Shown: positions 48,601-64,000 of the stretch, piece after piece | How the letters are laid out: each line of letters opens with the position of its first letter | Position numbering within the stretch: position 1 is the stretch's first letter | DNA from: Nematostella vectensis | Taxonomy: Eukaryota; Cnidaria; Anthozoa; Actiniaria; Edwardsiidae | Reading direction: 5' to 3' | Length of the DNA stretch: 64,000 nucleotides | NCBI RefSeq assembly: GCF_932526225.1 | Contig: NC_064036.1 | Location: 8,315,519 to 8,379,518 of the forward strand | Program-made: the position numbers and the translations under genes | The notes under the pieces: model-generated | Database searches by the model: none | What the model was told of the DNA's origin: nothing | What the model saw: only the letters and a program-made list of their open reading frames with translations

Positions 48601-51600
48601 AGGTGGATATTTCGTGATTTTTGTATCTGTTTTTTCATAGCTCATTCTCACGTGGCGCGAGGAATTGGGTCGAGTTGATAAGCGAACAGCATGCTGGTAA
48701 CGATTTGGGGGGACGCAATTCAATGTCGCGTCGTAAGCCTTGTTGATATGATAGTGAATGACAGCTAGAAAAAGGGTAGGTTTTGGCAATTCTGCTCCCG
48801 GAATATCTTCGTTGGTTAGATTCACAACATCAACAGCATGCTGTTCGCTTATCAACCCGACCCAATCACCCGCGTTACGTAAGAATGGTGAATTGTGTGA
48901 GGCATTTACCTTTTACGCATTTACATCCTACCAGTTATCGCCTATGCCGTGTTCACCATCTATTAGAAGCATTGTAAAATAATTTGATCTTTTTCTTGTT
49001 ATAAGCATTAACATTATTAAAATAATTTTATTATTTTCGTTGTCATAACCATCATTATAATAAATAATTTGATCATTTTCGTTGTTACATACATTATGAT
49101 TATTAAAATAATATGATTATTATCGTTGTCATAACCATCATCATTATAATAATAATTTGATCATTTTCGTTTTTAATTTCCTTTTTCGTATTTATAGTTA
49201 TCATTATCATCATCAACATCATCAACAGAACCTTTTCTTATCATTGTCATGTTCATCACTACATAAGTTTTGCTATGATTCTAGGAGTCCGATTCGATGT
49301 GGTCGTCCTCGTGGGATCACCAACGCCCCATTGCTGTGTCCACACGACCACCTCATGTTCAGCCCAGAAGCCATTGGTGTGGTACAGGATGAAGAGTATG
49401 TAACAGAAGAGTCATATGACGATAAATGTGCTTAGGGAGTGTTCATTAAATACAACGAGGGGGGGGGGGGGGGGGGGGGGAGGGAAGATATTGAGGGGGG
49501 CTCCGAAAATTTTTAACCACCTCAAGGGGGGGGGGGGGTGGGGGGGGGGCTCCGAAAGAAAAGGTCCTCTAAGGGAAAACAAATATTTGGGGGTTCTTTA
49601 AGGGAGGGGTGGGGTGGGGTGGGGGGCTCCGAAAGAGAAGGTATTCTAAGGGAAAAAAGAATATTTTGGGGTTCTTTAAGGGGGGGGTGGGGGGCTCCGA
49701 AAGAAAAGGTCCTCTAAGGGAAAAAAAGAATGTTTTTGGGTTCTTTAAGGGAGGGGGGGTGGGGGGTGGTGAGGGGCTCCGAAAAAAAAATGTTTACAAC
49801 TCAAGGTGTCTTGAGTGAAAATCTTCCCTCCCTCCCCCCCCCCCCCCCCCCCCCCCCCCCATCCCCCTCGGTGTAATTAATGAACACTTCCTCAACATGA
49901 CACACGTGACACAGCTTGAACACAAAACGCGACGTGTCACGTAATACTGAAAGTAGCATATCCTTGATAAAGAGGTGGTCTATTTCTCTCTTACAGACTC
50001 GCGTTCTTGTATCAACACGAGTGGGACACGCTTACCCAGTTTTACAGCTTCGATCACGTGATCAAGGTGACCAATGAGAAGGAAGAAAACGGAGGGTATA
50101 GACTGGGCACTAGTCCAGGTCAGTAAATTTATCCCTTGTGATTTTACGCATTGCTGCACATGTGTCTGTTAAGGGTGTCACTCGGCGAAGATGCGTGAGT
50201 GGAAGGATACTACTCACGCAGCCATTAGTTAACTATCATTGCTTTTGCTTTTGTCGAAACAGATGTCTGTCTAGAGTGCCAAGCAGCGCGTATAGAGGAA
50301 AAGGAGCGCGAATGCGAAAATTACCGCCATGCCACCATCTACGTGCGCAAGCTCACGCAAGACCATGACGCCGAGGCCGTACAGAATGAGTTTGACGAAG
50401 TACGTCCTCAAGTTGTCGCTATCACATCATTGCGAGGACAGTGAATATTATATGTTGCACTTGGTTATACTAAGCTGTAGAAAAAATGGATGGTCTGTGT
50501 AGGCATGGAGAAAACTAGCTAAAATCAAAAGAAAACTCCGACGAAGGGCTAACGTTCGAAACATCAGCGCAACTACTCTGTTTCGCAGAGGCGTACTACA
50601 TACTTTTCAACCTTGTGTTGATTTATAGCTTGTTGTGGTTGTATTTTTGCGTCAATTGATTAACATGATTTCCCGCTTCAGAGCAAAGATTGCATCGACC
50701 TTGATAAGCCCCAAGACCCCGACTTTTCGGTAAGTATAATTTTTATTCTTAGCAGATTCAGCGAGAAGTCACATAGTCATATAGGCATGGCATTAAGCAA
50801 GCATTAGTCTTTGAAACAATCAAGAATTGATAATGTGAACAATGTACAGACGAATAAATCGCCTAAATTGACGATGATTGCCTTTACCTTTTGTTTTAGA
50901 TGATTGGAGCGCACCTCGCCTTGTAATGCGCATTCATATTCGCGCATTTTGACGTGTTTTTTTTTTCATTTCACAGGTTTTATTTTTGTTTTCGCGGGGT
51001 TTCTTGCATTTCATAATTAGCAAATGGTGTAAAAATATATGATCGTATGATCGTATCCGTCGACATACTCCAGGTGCTTAAAGGGGCAGTGTCATGGTAA
51101 GAGCTTTGCAACAGCTCCTCGGCCCGGACACAATAAATTTCATTGAAATTCTAACATTGACTTATGAGCCTTTGGTGCATGTGGGAGACTTAAATTGAAA
51201 GGAAATGACAAACTGTCAATAAACATTGTTTTCAATAAAATATTGCATATATATTATTTTAACAAGCCATTGACAGCTTGAAGTTTAATTGTTTGTTGAC
51301 AATTAAAAGCCTACAATAAACACTGACGACAGACACGCGCAGTACCATGACGCTGCCCCTTTAATTTACTTGCTCTTGCGATAAGCATTACATCATGTCC
51401 TCCTTTTACTGTTTTTGCTTTAGTCGAGCAGCTGTAAACGACCTCGTCTAAGTACGGACGGCTCTCGGAGAAGCTCAAGGTGAGAAGACGCATTTACATA
51501 GAAAACCTTTTCCAAGTAGCCTCTGTGCCTTACTACGAGTCTGTGCCCATCAGCTTTAATAAAGCATTAATAAAGCGCAACCCCGGCGTTTTGTCTATTG

Positions 51601-54600
51601 TACATTATTCTAGATCCTTCTCACATAGCCAGACGATAATAAATGAATGGGTATCGTCCAGCGTCAGGGAATACTAACTAAGAAACAATGAAAGTTATGT
51701 AGGAACCCCCAGCCCTAATACTTTGTTTGTTTGGTTGCAGACATCGGAAGCAGCGAGGGGAAATCTCCTTGGTAGTTCACTCGACCCAGTCACTTCGAGA
51801 CGTCAAACTGGAGGTAATAGAATCTGACTGAATCACGGCATTTGATTCGTCACATCATAAACTTGGGCTCTCATTGGCTGAATCATGGCATTTGCTCGTC
51901 ATGTCATAACCATGAGTACTCATTGGCTGAATGACAATTGCCTCGTTGTAGGCTTGAGCCCTTATTATTGGCTCAACAGATGTCATTAGTCACGTCACAG
52001 CCTCATTGTCAGAATCCAAGAGTCTCACTAGTTGAATCATGGCATGTGACCCGTCGTGTCCTAACCCAGAGTCCCCATTGGCTCATGATATAACACTTGT
52101 TACTTCATAACCTTGTGCCCTAGTCACATCATGGCCTAGACAGCCATAATCTGGTTGACTCGGGGTGTTTAATTTTTATTGTCTTTTTTGGTTATTTTTT
52201 TGGGACTGACTAATTAAGGTGCACCAAATATAACATTGCTTTAATATGGTCCATATAGTTGATGAAGGCGTTCTCCGTGATGCCGATGGACCAGCATCTG
52301 TCTTTGAAAGGCGTTCAACTTACTGATGACGAGGCTATGATAGGTCGGCTTGGCATCCGACCAGGCTGCTTATTATTACTCAAGGTAGTCAAAAATCAAC
52401 AATAATAACAAAGAAAATATCAATTTAATTAACAATAACATAAAAGAAAAGACCACATTAATCAACAAAAACAGCAAAGAAAAGCCCAACTGTTTCCCAT
52501 ACAATGATAATTATAGCAACAGTAGAATTAAAGAATGTGAATGGTAAACCTATTCACAAAAACATCATTAACAACATTCATGATTACTGCATACATCCAA
52601 AGCTGGTTACACAGCAAGCTAAATGTCAACATTTGATAGGCTTTATCTGTTTACGTTTAGATTTTCAATTGTGTTGTACAATTGTATTTGCAGACTGACG
52701 AGCCGACGGAGGCCGCGCACGCAGACTCGTACTTACCCGTGGGCTCCGCTCCCGAAGAGGGGTTCAAAGGTACGGCCAGTCACGATGCCGCATCGATACC
52801 ACGTGATATTTGAAAAAAAAAAATGATAAGTACAGTACCGCTCTCGAACATGTGGACATATGTTCGCGAAATTGTTCGCGAAATTCGCGAACACCGTTCG
52901 CGAAATTCGCGAAATTCGCGAACAATGTTCGCGAAATTCGCGAACACTGTTCGCGAAATTCGCGAACAACGTTCGCGAACAGCTGATGTTCGCGAACACA
53001 GTGTTCGCGAACAGGCCGGGACAAACCGTTTGACAAACGGGAACTCGTACCTCGTAACCGAAGACTTACAGTACTGATACTCACTTAAAATACATACAGA
53101 AGTTCTGCAAGCGATTCAAATAAATTGTTCGTGTAAAAGCCAGCTGAGAGCTATGGTTATCGTTAAAATCAGAAACAACAAATTCAGTTATAGTCTGATA
53201 TGCCTTCAGTTCAGTTATTTGTAGACGATCAAGACAAGACACTTTCAAGTTTGAGAAATAAAGACGATAAAGATGGCGGATGAAAGCCAAAGCATGCGAA
53301 GGATTCGATCGTGGATTTACAAGGGCAGACACAGGCAAAAAAGTTAGTTAGTTTATTCTGAAAAGCTTGCCTCGAAGAGGGAAGGAATTTCGATCGCTTG
53401 ATATGCTTTGAAGATTGTCGAATGTGACAACTGCTAGCGAATACTTTTGAACAGCGGGAAGCCATTTATTTAACAAATACTTGTATTACACACAGGATAA
53501 TTAATTTGGGGAAGGAATGCCGATCGCTTGCTTGATATTCTTCGATGATTTTCGAATGTGTGAAAACTGCTAGCGAAGACTTTTGAAATTCTATTTGACA
53601 AATACTTTTAATAAACACGGGAGAAGGAATGCCGATCGCTTGATACCCTTCGATGATTTTCGAATGTGTGAAAACTGCTAGCGAAGAATTTTGAAATTCT
53701 ATTTGACAAATACTTTTAATAAACACGGGAGAAGGAATGCCGATCGCTTGATACCCTTCGAAGATTTTCGAATGTGTGAAAACTGCTAGCGAAGAATTTT
53801 GAAATTCTATTTGACAAATACTTTTAATAAACACGGGAGAAGGAATGCCGATCGCTTGATACCCTTCGAAGATTTTCGAATGTGTGAAAACTGCTAGCGA
53901 AGAATTTTGAAATTCTATTTGACAAATACCTTTAATAAACACGGGAGAAGGAATGCCGATCGCTTGATATCCTTCGAAGATTTTCGAATGTGTGAAAACA
54001 GCTAGCGAAGAATTTTGAAATTCTATTTGACAAATACTTGTAATAAACACGGGAGAAGGAATGCCGATCGCTTGATATCCTTCGAAGATTTTCGAATGTG
54101 TGAAAACTGCTAGCGAAGAATTTTGACAATCGGAAAGTCATCTCTTTAACAAAGACTTGTATTAGACACGGGAGAATTTGTTTGGGGAAGTAATGCCGAT
54201 CGCTTGATATTCTTCGATGATTTCTGAATGTGCGAAAACTGCTAGCGAAGAATTTTGAACCGCGGGAATCCATTTATTTGACAAAGCAAAGACTTGTTCT
54301 AAACACGGGAGAATAAGTTTGAGGTGGGAATGCCGATCGCTTGATATTCTACAAAACGCGAAAAGAAGACATTTATAGTAGAGCATGTTGTCGCTGACTC
54401 ATGTATCCGAACACAAACGACTACTACTCACAGTTTTCACACATTCGAAAATCTTCGAAGAATATCAAGCGATCGACATTCCTTCCTCAAACTAATTCTC
54501 CCGTGTCTAATACAAGTTTTTGTCAAATAAATGGCTTTCCTAGTGTTCAAAAGGATTGGCTAGCAGTTTTCACACAATCGAAAATCTTCGAATAATATCA

Positions 54601-55755
54601 AGCGATCGGCATTCCCTCCTCAAACTAATTCTCCCGTGTTTAGTACAAGTCTTTGCTTTGTCAAATAATGGCTTCCCGCTGTTCAAAAGTCTTCGCTAGC
54701 AGTTTTCACACATTCGAAAATCTCCGAAGAATATCAAGCGATCGGCATTCCTTTCTCAAACTAATTCTCATGTGTTTATTACATGTCTTTGTCAAATAAA
54801 TGGCTTCCCGCTGTTATTAAGTCTTCGCTAGCAGTTTTCACACATTTCGAAAATCTTCGAATAATATCAAGCGATCGATCGGCGTTCCTTCCTCAAACTA
54901 ATTCTCCTGTGTTTATTGCATGTCTTTGTCAAATAATGGCTTCCCGCTGTTATTAAGTCTACGCTAGCAGTCTTCTGACACATTTCGAAAATCTTCGAAG
55001 AAAATCAAGCGATCGGCATTCCCTCCTCAAACTAATTCTCCCGTGTTTAGTACAAGTCTTTGCTTTGTCAAATAAATGGCTTCCCGCTTTTCAAAGTATT
55101 CGCTAGCAGTTAACACACATTCGACAATCTTCGAAGAATATCAAGCGATCGGCATTCCCTCCTCAAACTAATTCTCCCGTGTTTAGTACAAGTCTTTGCT
55201 TTGTCAAATAAATGGCTTCCCGCTGTTTAAAAGTATTCGCTAGCAGTTAACACACATTCGAAAATCTTCAAGGAATATCAAGCGATCGGCATTCATTCCC
55301 CAAACTTATATTCTGTCTAATACAAGTCTTTGTCAAATAAATGGCTTTTCGCTGTTCCAGCTGTTATTAAGCCCTGGATCACACGTTACCGTTCGTCAAA
55401 CCGTTTATTTTGCATCTGTTCGCGAACAGCGTGTTCGCGAACAGTCTATATGTTCGCGAATTTCGCGAACACTGTTCGCGAATTTCGCGAACGCTGTTCG
55501 CGAATTTCGCGAACGCTGTTCGCGAATTTCGCGAACGTTGTTCGCGAAAGTTTCGCGAACAGTGTCCCTATGTTCGTGAGCGGTACTGTAGGCCAAAGGC
55601 ACATTATTTTTGTTTATTGATTGAAAAGTTAAGAAAGCTTTTTCAACATTAAGTGTGTAGCCAACATGTTTGCCTAGTTTATCCGTTTATCCCCACGGCA
55701 CACCTTTCTTTCTTTCTTTACTGTTACAGGCACGGGTCTACTTGGTCACTCTTAG
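33596..55755 (+). CDS. USP48: USP48 ubiquitin carboxyl-terminal hydrolase, 32 exons
   Basis: Cysteine protease that removes ubiquitin from proteins (nuclear in vertebrates). Coding exons: 33596-33768, 34374-34444, 35135-35184, 35651-35710, 37237-37330, 37585-37780, 38242-38299, 38641-38700, 39111-39175, 39750-39858, 39946-40079, 40442-40530, 41151-41248, 41735-41819, 43008-43103, 44152-44258, 44577-44761, 44833-44881, 44970-45016, 45616-45741, 46760-47277, 47844-48085, 48535-48602, 49285-49395, 49997-50118, 50263-50399, 50682-50729, 51424-51479, 51741-51813, 52259-52384, 52694-52769, 55730-55755. Phases are continuous and give 1184 residues; human USP48 is about 1035. Seen: Cys box [16 protein letters not shown] (Cys111), zinc-ribbon pairs CDKC and CTQC, His box YSGHYVAHI (His410), [12 protein letters not shown]-like [10 protein letters not shown], a large acidic/Ser-rich linker exon (46760-47277), a C-terminal ubiquitin-like domain (about 1085-1151) and the conserved tail [11 protein letters not shown]. 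All catalytic residues are intact. Confidence 0.95.
35651..35710 (+). CDS. USP48: USP48 exon 4, catalytic cysteine box
   Basis: Sixty-nt exon encoding [20 protein letters not shown], the USP Cys box. The nucleophile codon TGC is 35687-35689. Splice sites CATAG / GTAATT. Confidence 0.95.
36152..36301. repeat. Hairpin element in USP48 intron 4
   Basis: Two roughly 58-bp arms are imperfect inverses: TCTAACCGAGAGTGAGGTCA onward on the left, GGTATGACCGAATGGTCGAG toward GTTAGTAAG on the right. A short loop lies between. Likely a MITE end or palindromic MITE; surrounding open frames (35836-36093, 36193-36393, minus) are not credible proteins. Confidence 0.55.
39185..39680 (+). mobile_element. CR1/L2-type LINE 3' fragment in USP48 intron 9
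   Basis: Translation gives the usual C-terminal end of CR1/L2 reverse transcriptases: [20 protein letters not shown], then [21 protein letters not shown] and [13 protein letters not shown], ending with a stop near 39470. The tail GCGCTTTAGAA...GCTCTATAAATAAA runs into an ATT microsatellite (about 39590-39676). The insertion begins within about ten bases of the exon-9 donor (GT at 39176). Confidence 0.8.
39592..39676. repeat. ATT trinucleotide microsatellite
   Basis: About 28 uninterrupted ATT units at the 3' end of the intron-9 LINE fragment, consistent with growth from the LINE tail. Confidence 0.95.
40726..40889. mobile_element. 164-bp MITE in USP48 intron 12, CACAA duplication
   Basis: The left end CAGTGCCATAGCAGGCC and the right end CCTTTGCTATGTCCCTG are inverses, with exact CACAA on both sides. 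Third member of the CAG...CTG group with 5-6 bp duplications. Confidence 0.7.
41151..41248 (+). CDS. USP48: USP48 exon 13, catalytic histidine box
   Basis: Encodes the His box [16 protein letters not shown]; the catalytic CAT is 41219-41221. Splice sites ATGCAG / GTACTG. Confidence 0.95.
41857..42765. mobile_element. 909-bp PIF/Harbinger-like element in USP48 intron 14
   Basis: GGGTGTACTGACATCTGTTGC at the left end minus its last base, and ATGTCAGTACACCC at the right end, are inverses. TAA is duplicated on both sides (41854-41856, 42766-42768). GG-starting ends and a 3-bp TWA duplication fit PIF/Harbinger. The interior has no transposase frame. It split an intron that had been tandemly duplicated. 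Confidence 0.75.
42768..43026 (+). repeat. 150-bp tandem duplication over exon 15 acceptor
   Basis: Copies 42768-42876 and 42918-43026 share AAGTATCAATCAT, the polypyrimidine tract, the TTTCAG acceptor and the first 19 nt of exon 15 (through GAGAAACCCAT). After the upstream copy the sequence resumes with ATGGTTAT...CACTTACTATTAG, which also occurs right after exon 14 (41822 onward), so the duplicated unit spanned the original short intron. The upstream acceptor is a decoy: read in phase it meets TGA within 35 nt. Confidence 0.85.
43765..43921. mobile_element. 157-bp MITE in USP48 intron 15
   Basis: CAGGGGTCTCAAGTTTCCG at the left and CCTAATGAAACCCCTG at the right are imperfect inverses; flanks GCATG and GTATG resemble a 5-bp duplication. 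CAG...CTG termini as in other MITEs here. Confidence 0.5.
45177..45615 (+). repeat. 39-bp array derived from USP48 exon 20 acceptor end
   Basis: About ten degenerate units starting near 45177, 45218, 45257, 45296, 45336, 45375, 45415, 45454, 45514 and 45554, with consensus CAGGGACTCGCGTGTCGCGA followed by ATGTGTTCAGYAATTGT. The true exon 20 (45616) starts with the same sequence, GGACTCCATGTGTCGCGAAT. Most units are 39 bp, two are about 59 bp because they include the intron segment CACTAAAGG(A/C)TGTGTTTATT. Many units keep an AG at the exon boundary. Confidence 0.85.
45517..45741 (+). CDS. USP48: Potential long form of USP48 exon 20, in frame
   Basis: The array copy ending GTCTCAG at 45516 reproduces the exon-20 acceptor. 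Using it adds exactly 99 nt (33 codons) with no stop and joins exon 19 in the same phase. The insertion reads [18 protein letters not shown] and CVYCLRDS before the normal [10 protein letters not shown], repeating the cysteine motif. Whether it is spliced in is unknown. Confidence 0.4.
48643..48887. repeat. 54-bp-arm inverted repeat in USP48 intron 23
   Basis: Arms 48643-48696 and 48834-48887; the inner 22 bp (GATAAGCGAACAGCATGCTG plus neighbours) are identical and the rest nearly so, with a 137-bp spacer. Could be a MITE or a stable intronic hairpin. Confidence 0.75.
48980..49180. repeat. AT-rich degenerate tandem repeat
   Basis: Repeated segments of the type TTGATCATTTTCGTTGTCATAA separated by AT-rich spacers, three to four loose copies of about 55-65 bp, in USP48 intron 23. 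Confidence 0.55.
49434..49892. mobile_element. Poly-G MITE in USP48 intron 24
   Basis: AGGGAGTGTTCATTAAATAC at the left and TTAATGAACACTTCCT at the right are inverses, each bordered internally by long G or C runs (about 20 G near 49460, more than 25 C near 49835). Between them are four units of about 75 bp starting GGGGCTCCGAAAGAAAAGGT and ending in GTTCTTTAAGGG. Ends resemble the TA-duplicating element at 5794-6159. Confidence 0.65.
53340..54350 (-). repeat. Left satellite arm, 108- to 136-bp units
   Basis: Five successive GAAGGAATGC landmarks at 53623, 53731, 53839, 53947 and 54055 are exactly 108 bp apart; the next units are about 132-136 bp. Because 108 is a multiple of three, the minus strand stays open over several units (36-residue periodic frame), which I regard as a by-product. 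Confidence 0.9.
54420..55345 (+). repeat. Right satellite arm, inverted copies
   Basis: About seven units of the same satellite in inverse orientation, recognisable by TCAAGCGATCGGCATTCC and CTAATTCTCCCGTGTTTAGT. Units are about 130 bp, i.e. the longer form only, so the arms are not simple mirror copies. Confidence 0.85.
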
Positions 55756-55871
55756 CTGGACTCACCCTGTTACCAGGTCACGGACTGAAACCATTCCCAG
55801 ATAATTTTGATTAATAATAATTATTATTATTATTATGACCATGACATGTAGAATTAGCAGCAGAAATGCTA

Positions 55872-55877
55872 AATAAA
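55872..55877 (+). terminator. USP48: Candidate USP48 polyadenylation signal
   Basis: AATAAA 116 nt after the USP48 stop codon. Confidence 0.5.
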
Positions 55878-56814
55878 GTAATTCCCTATTTGTGTCAGGG
55901 AAGCTCATGTGAATCAGATACGAGCAAGGATGTTGATGACGTAATGAGCGCTGGCATTAAAACGTTTTGTTAATATCTTTTAAGATATTAACAAAAATAC
56001 ATAAGCTCTTTATAAATATCACATAGCGAAAACCATGAAAAAAAATGTATATAGGGTGTATACAGGTTTGCATTGCATAGATTTTAAAACACCTGGATTG
56101 TGCATGCCAACTGCCCCCAAACCGACACTCGTTGAACCAAGAAGTCTGATTTGACACTTAGTCAAATTATATATATGAGACATCACCCAAAGAATCAGTA
56201 GTGCCCCCCTTTTGAAATCCATACACTTTCGACTTCCACCCTTTAGGCATCGGAAATTTTTTCACCCCCCCCCCCCCCCCCTCTCCCCTTTCGGGATAAA
56301 CAAACTTTACCTAAAATCAAAACAACTAATGATTCCAAGTTGTTGAAATTTGGATACGAGCGCGTAACCGAAACCTCGATTCAATCCCCTTTCGCGCGGT
56401 CAATAAAGTTAGCAATTCCAAACCTATGCAGAAAATTTCAAATCCCGTTTTAGAACCTGAAAGCTCAACTTTGTTTTTTTTTTGTTAGCTTGCCAGTGAA
56501 AGGTTGTAATCTTGTGTACAATACAAACACGGCACTACTAGTGATAGTATTTATTGTTTAACTTCTTTAACCCATATACTGATCGACACTGAACTGCACA
56601 CCATTTTAACCACTGGCATTCAGAGGGATTCTCGTCATATAAATTGCCTTTTTAAACTGTCCATTAAATATATTAAAAATGTTCCATGAGGGCTAGGACC
56701 CCCTTGGTGCAGTAGGCTAGACAATTCCATCAGGGCAGTACGCTAGAAAACCCCGCCGGGACACTAGGGTAGATATACAGGAGGATTTGGCGCCAACACC
56801 AGTCCTTGAAAACT
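55878..56814. other. Tail-to-tail spacer, USP48 and ALDH4A1
   Basis: Convergent 3' region with a run of about 17 C near 56264-56280. The minus-strand candidate poly(A) signal for ALDH4A1 is TTTATT (AATAAA inverse) at 56550-56555. No coding evidence. Confidence 0.5.

Positions 56815-64000
<7,186 letters not shown>

Larger units (their letters stand above)
52833..55588. mobile_element. 2.76-kb foldback transposon in USP48 intron 31
   Basis: The left end CAGTACCGCTCTCGAACAT and the right end ATGTTCGTGAGCGGTACTG are inverses, flanked by TA (52831-52832, 55589-55590). Next on each side is an array of TTCGCGAA (13 copies at 52863-53013, 12 at 55418-55559), then AAACCGTTTGACRAACGG in inverse orientation. 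The interior is a tandem satellite in one orientation (about 53340-54350) and in the opposite orientation (about 54420-55340) around a roughly 60-bp centre. This is the layout of foldback elements. The TA duplication and CAG...CTG ends suggest a Tc1/mariner-type mobiliser (inference). It begins about 60 bp after the exon-31 donor. Confidence 0.8.

Noticed and set aside
49157-49435. 92-codon plus-strand open frame before and through 49395
   Set aside because: Overlaps USP48 exon 24 but begins in AT-repeat intron sequence; only 49285-49395 fits splice sites and phase.
52764-53084. Repetitive FANFA/VREFRE open frames, also at 55330-55652
   Set aside because: Pure by-product of the TTCGCGAA arrays read in several frames on both strands.
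53466-54386. Long minus-strand open frames with a 36-residue periodic repeat
   Set aside because: They follow from a 108-bp satellite unit (a multiple of three) inside a foldback element; neighbouring 132-136 bp units break the frame pattern and there is no domain or splice context.

Overview
This is a window of intron-rich, moderately AT-rich animal nuclear DNA. GT-AG introns, two multi-exon genes whose conceptual products match well-known metazoan families, several intronless genes, degenerate non-LTR retrotransposons and a very high density of short non-autonomous DNA transposons suggest an early-branching animal, most likely an anthozoan cnidarian (sea anemone or coral). That placement is an inference. 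Nothing bacterial or viral was recognised.

Layout. 1-2.1 kb is mobile-element debris, including a 1.3-kb PIF/Harbinger-like element. 2.1-4.15 kb (minus) holds a probable small secreted-protein gene whose exons are all joined in phase 1. 6.3-7.4 kb (minus) is an intronless rhodopsin-class GPCR broken by a frameshift in TM3. 8.0-9.1 kb is a decayed LINE with a 3' hairpin and a GTTCT microsatellite. 9.7-13.7 kb (minus) carries the last exon, and probably one earlier exon, of an unrecognised gene. 15.9-16.9 kb (plus) is an intronless coiled-coil protein, 20.1-21.6 kb (plus) an intronless F-box/LRR protein, and 25.8-27.1 kb (minus) an intronless alpha-1,3-fucosyltransferase whose promoter and first 54 codons are duplicated at 28.5-28.9 kb. 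28.9-33.3 kb is repeats.

33.6-55.8 kb (plus) is a complete USP48 deubiquitinase gene. I could place 32 coding exons with continuous phase, giving 1184 codons. 56.8-64.0 kb (minus) is the 3' part of ALDH4A1 (delta-1-pyrroline-5-carboxylate dehydrogenase), 15 exons, with the 5' end outside the window. The two genes converge tail to tail about 1 kb apart. The genes here do not form a pathway; the order looks like ordinary animal gene order.

The most unusual signal is that several intronic tandem repeats were made from exon edges including their splice sites. (1) About 45 copies of the donor end of the ALDH4A1 catalytic-cysteine exon form a 2-kb intronic satellite. (2) About ten 39-bp copies of the acceptor end of USP48 exon 20 fill its upstream intron, and one copy gives an in-frame alternative acceptor that adds 33 residues. 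(3) The acceptor of USP48 exon 15 is duplicated 150 bp upstream, next to a 909-bp Harbinger-like insertion. (4) The 5' end of the fucosyltransferase gene is duplicated. USP48 intron 31 also carries a 2.76-kb foldback element whose ends are arrays of the palindrome TTCGCGAA and whose interior is inverted 108-136 bp satellites. Exon positions were read by eye from splice consensus, phase and family resemblance; no alignment or RNA evidence was available.
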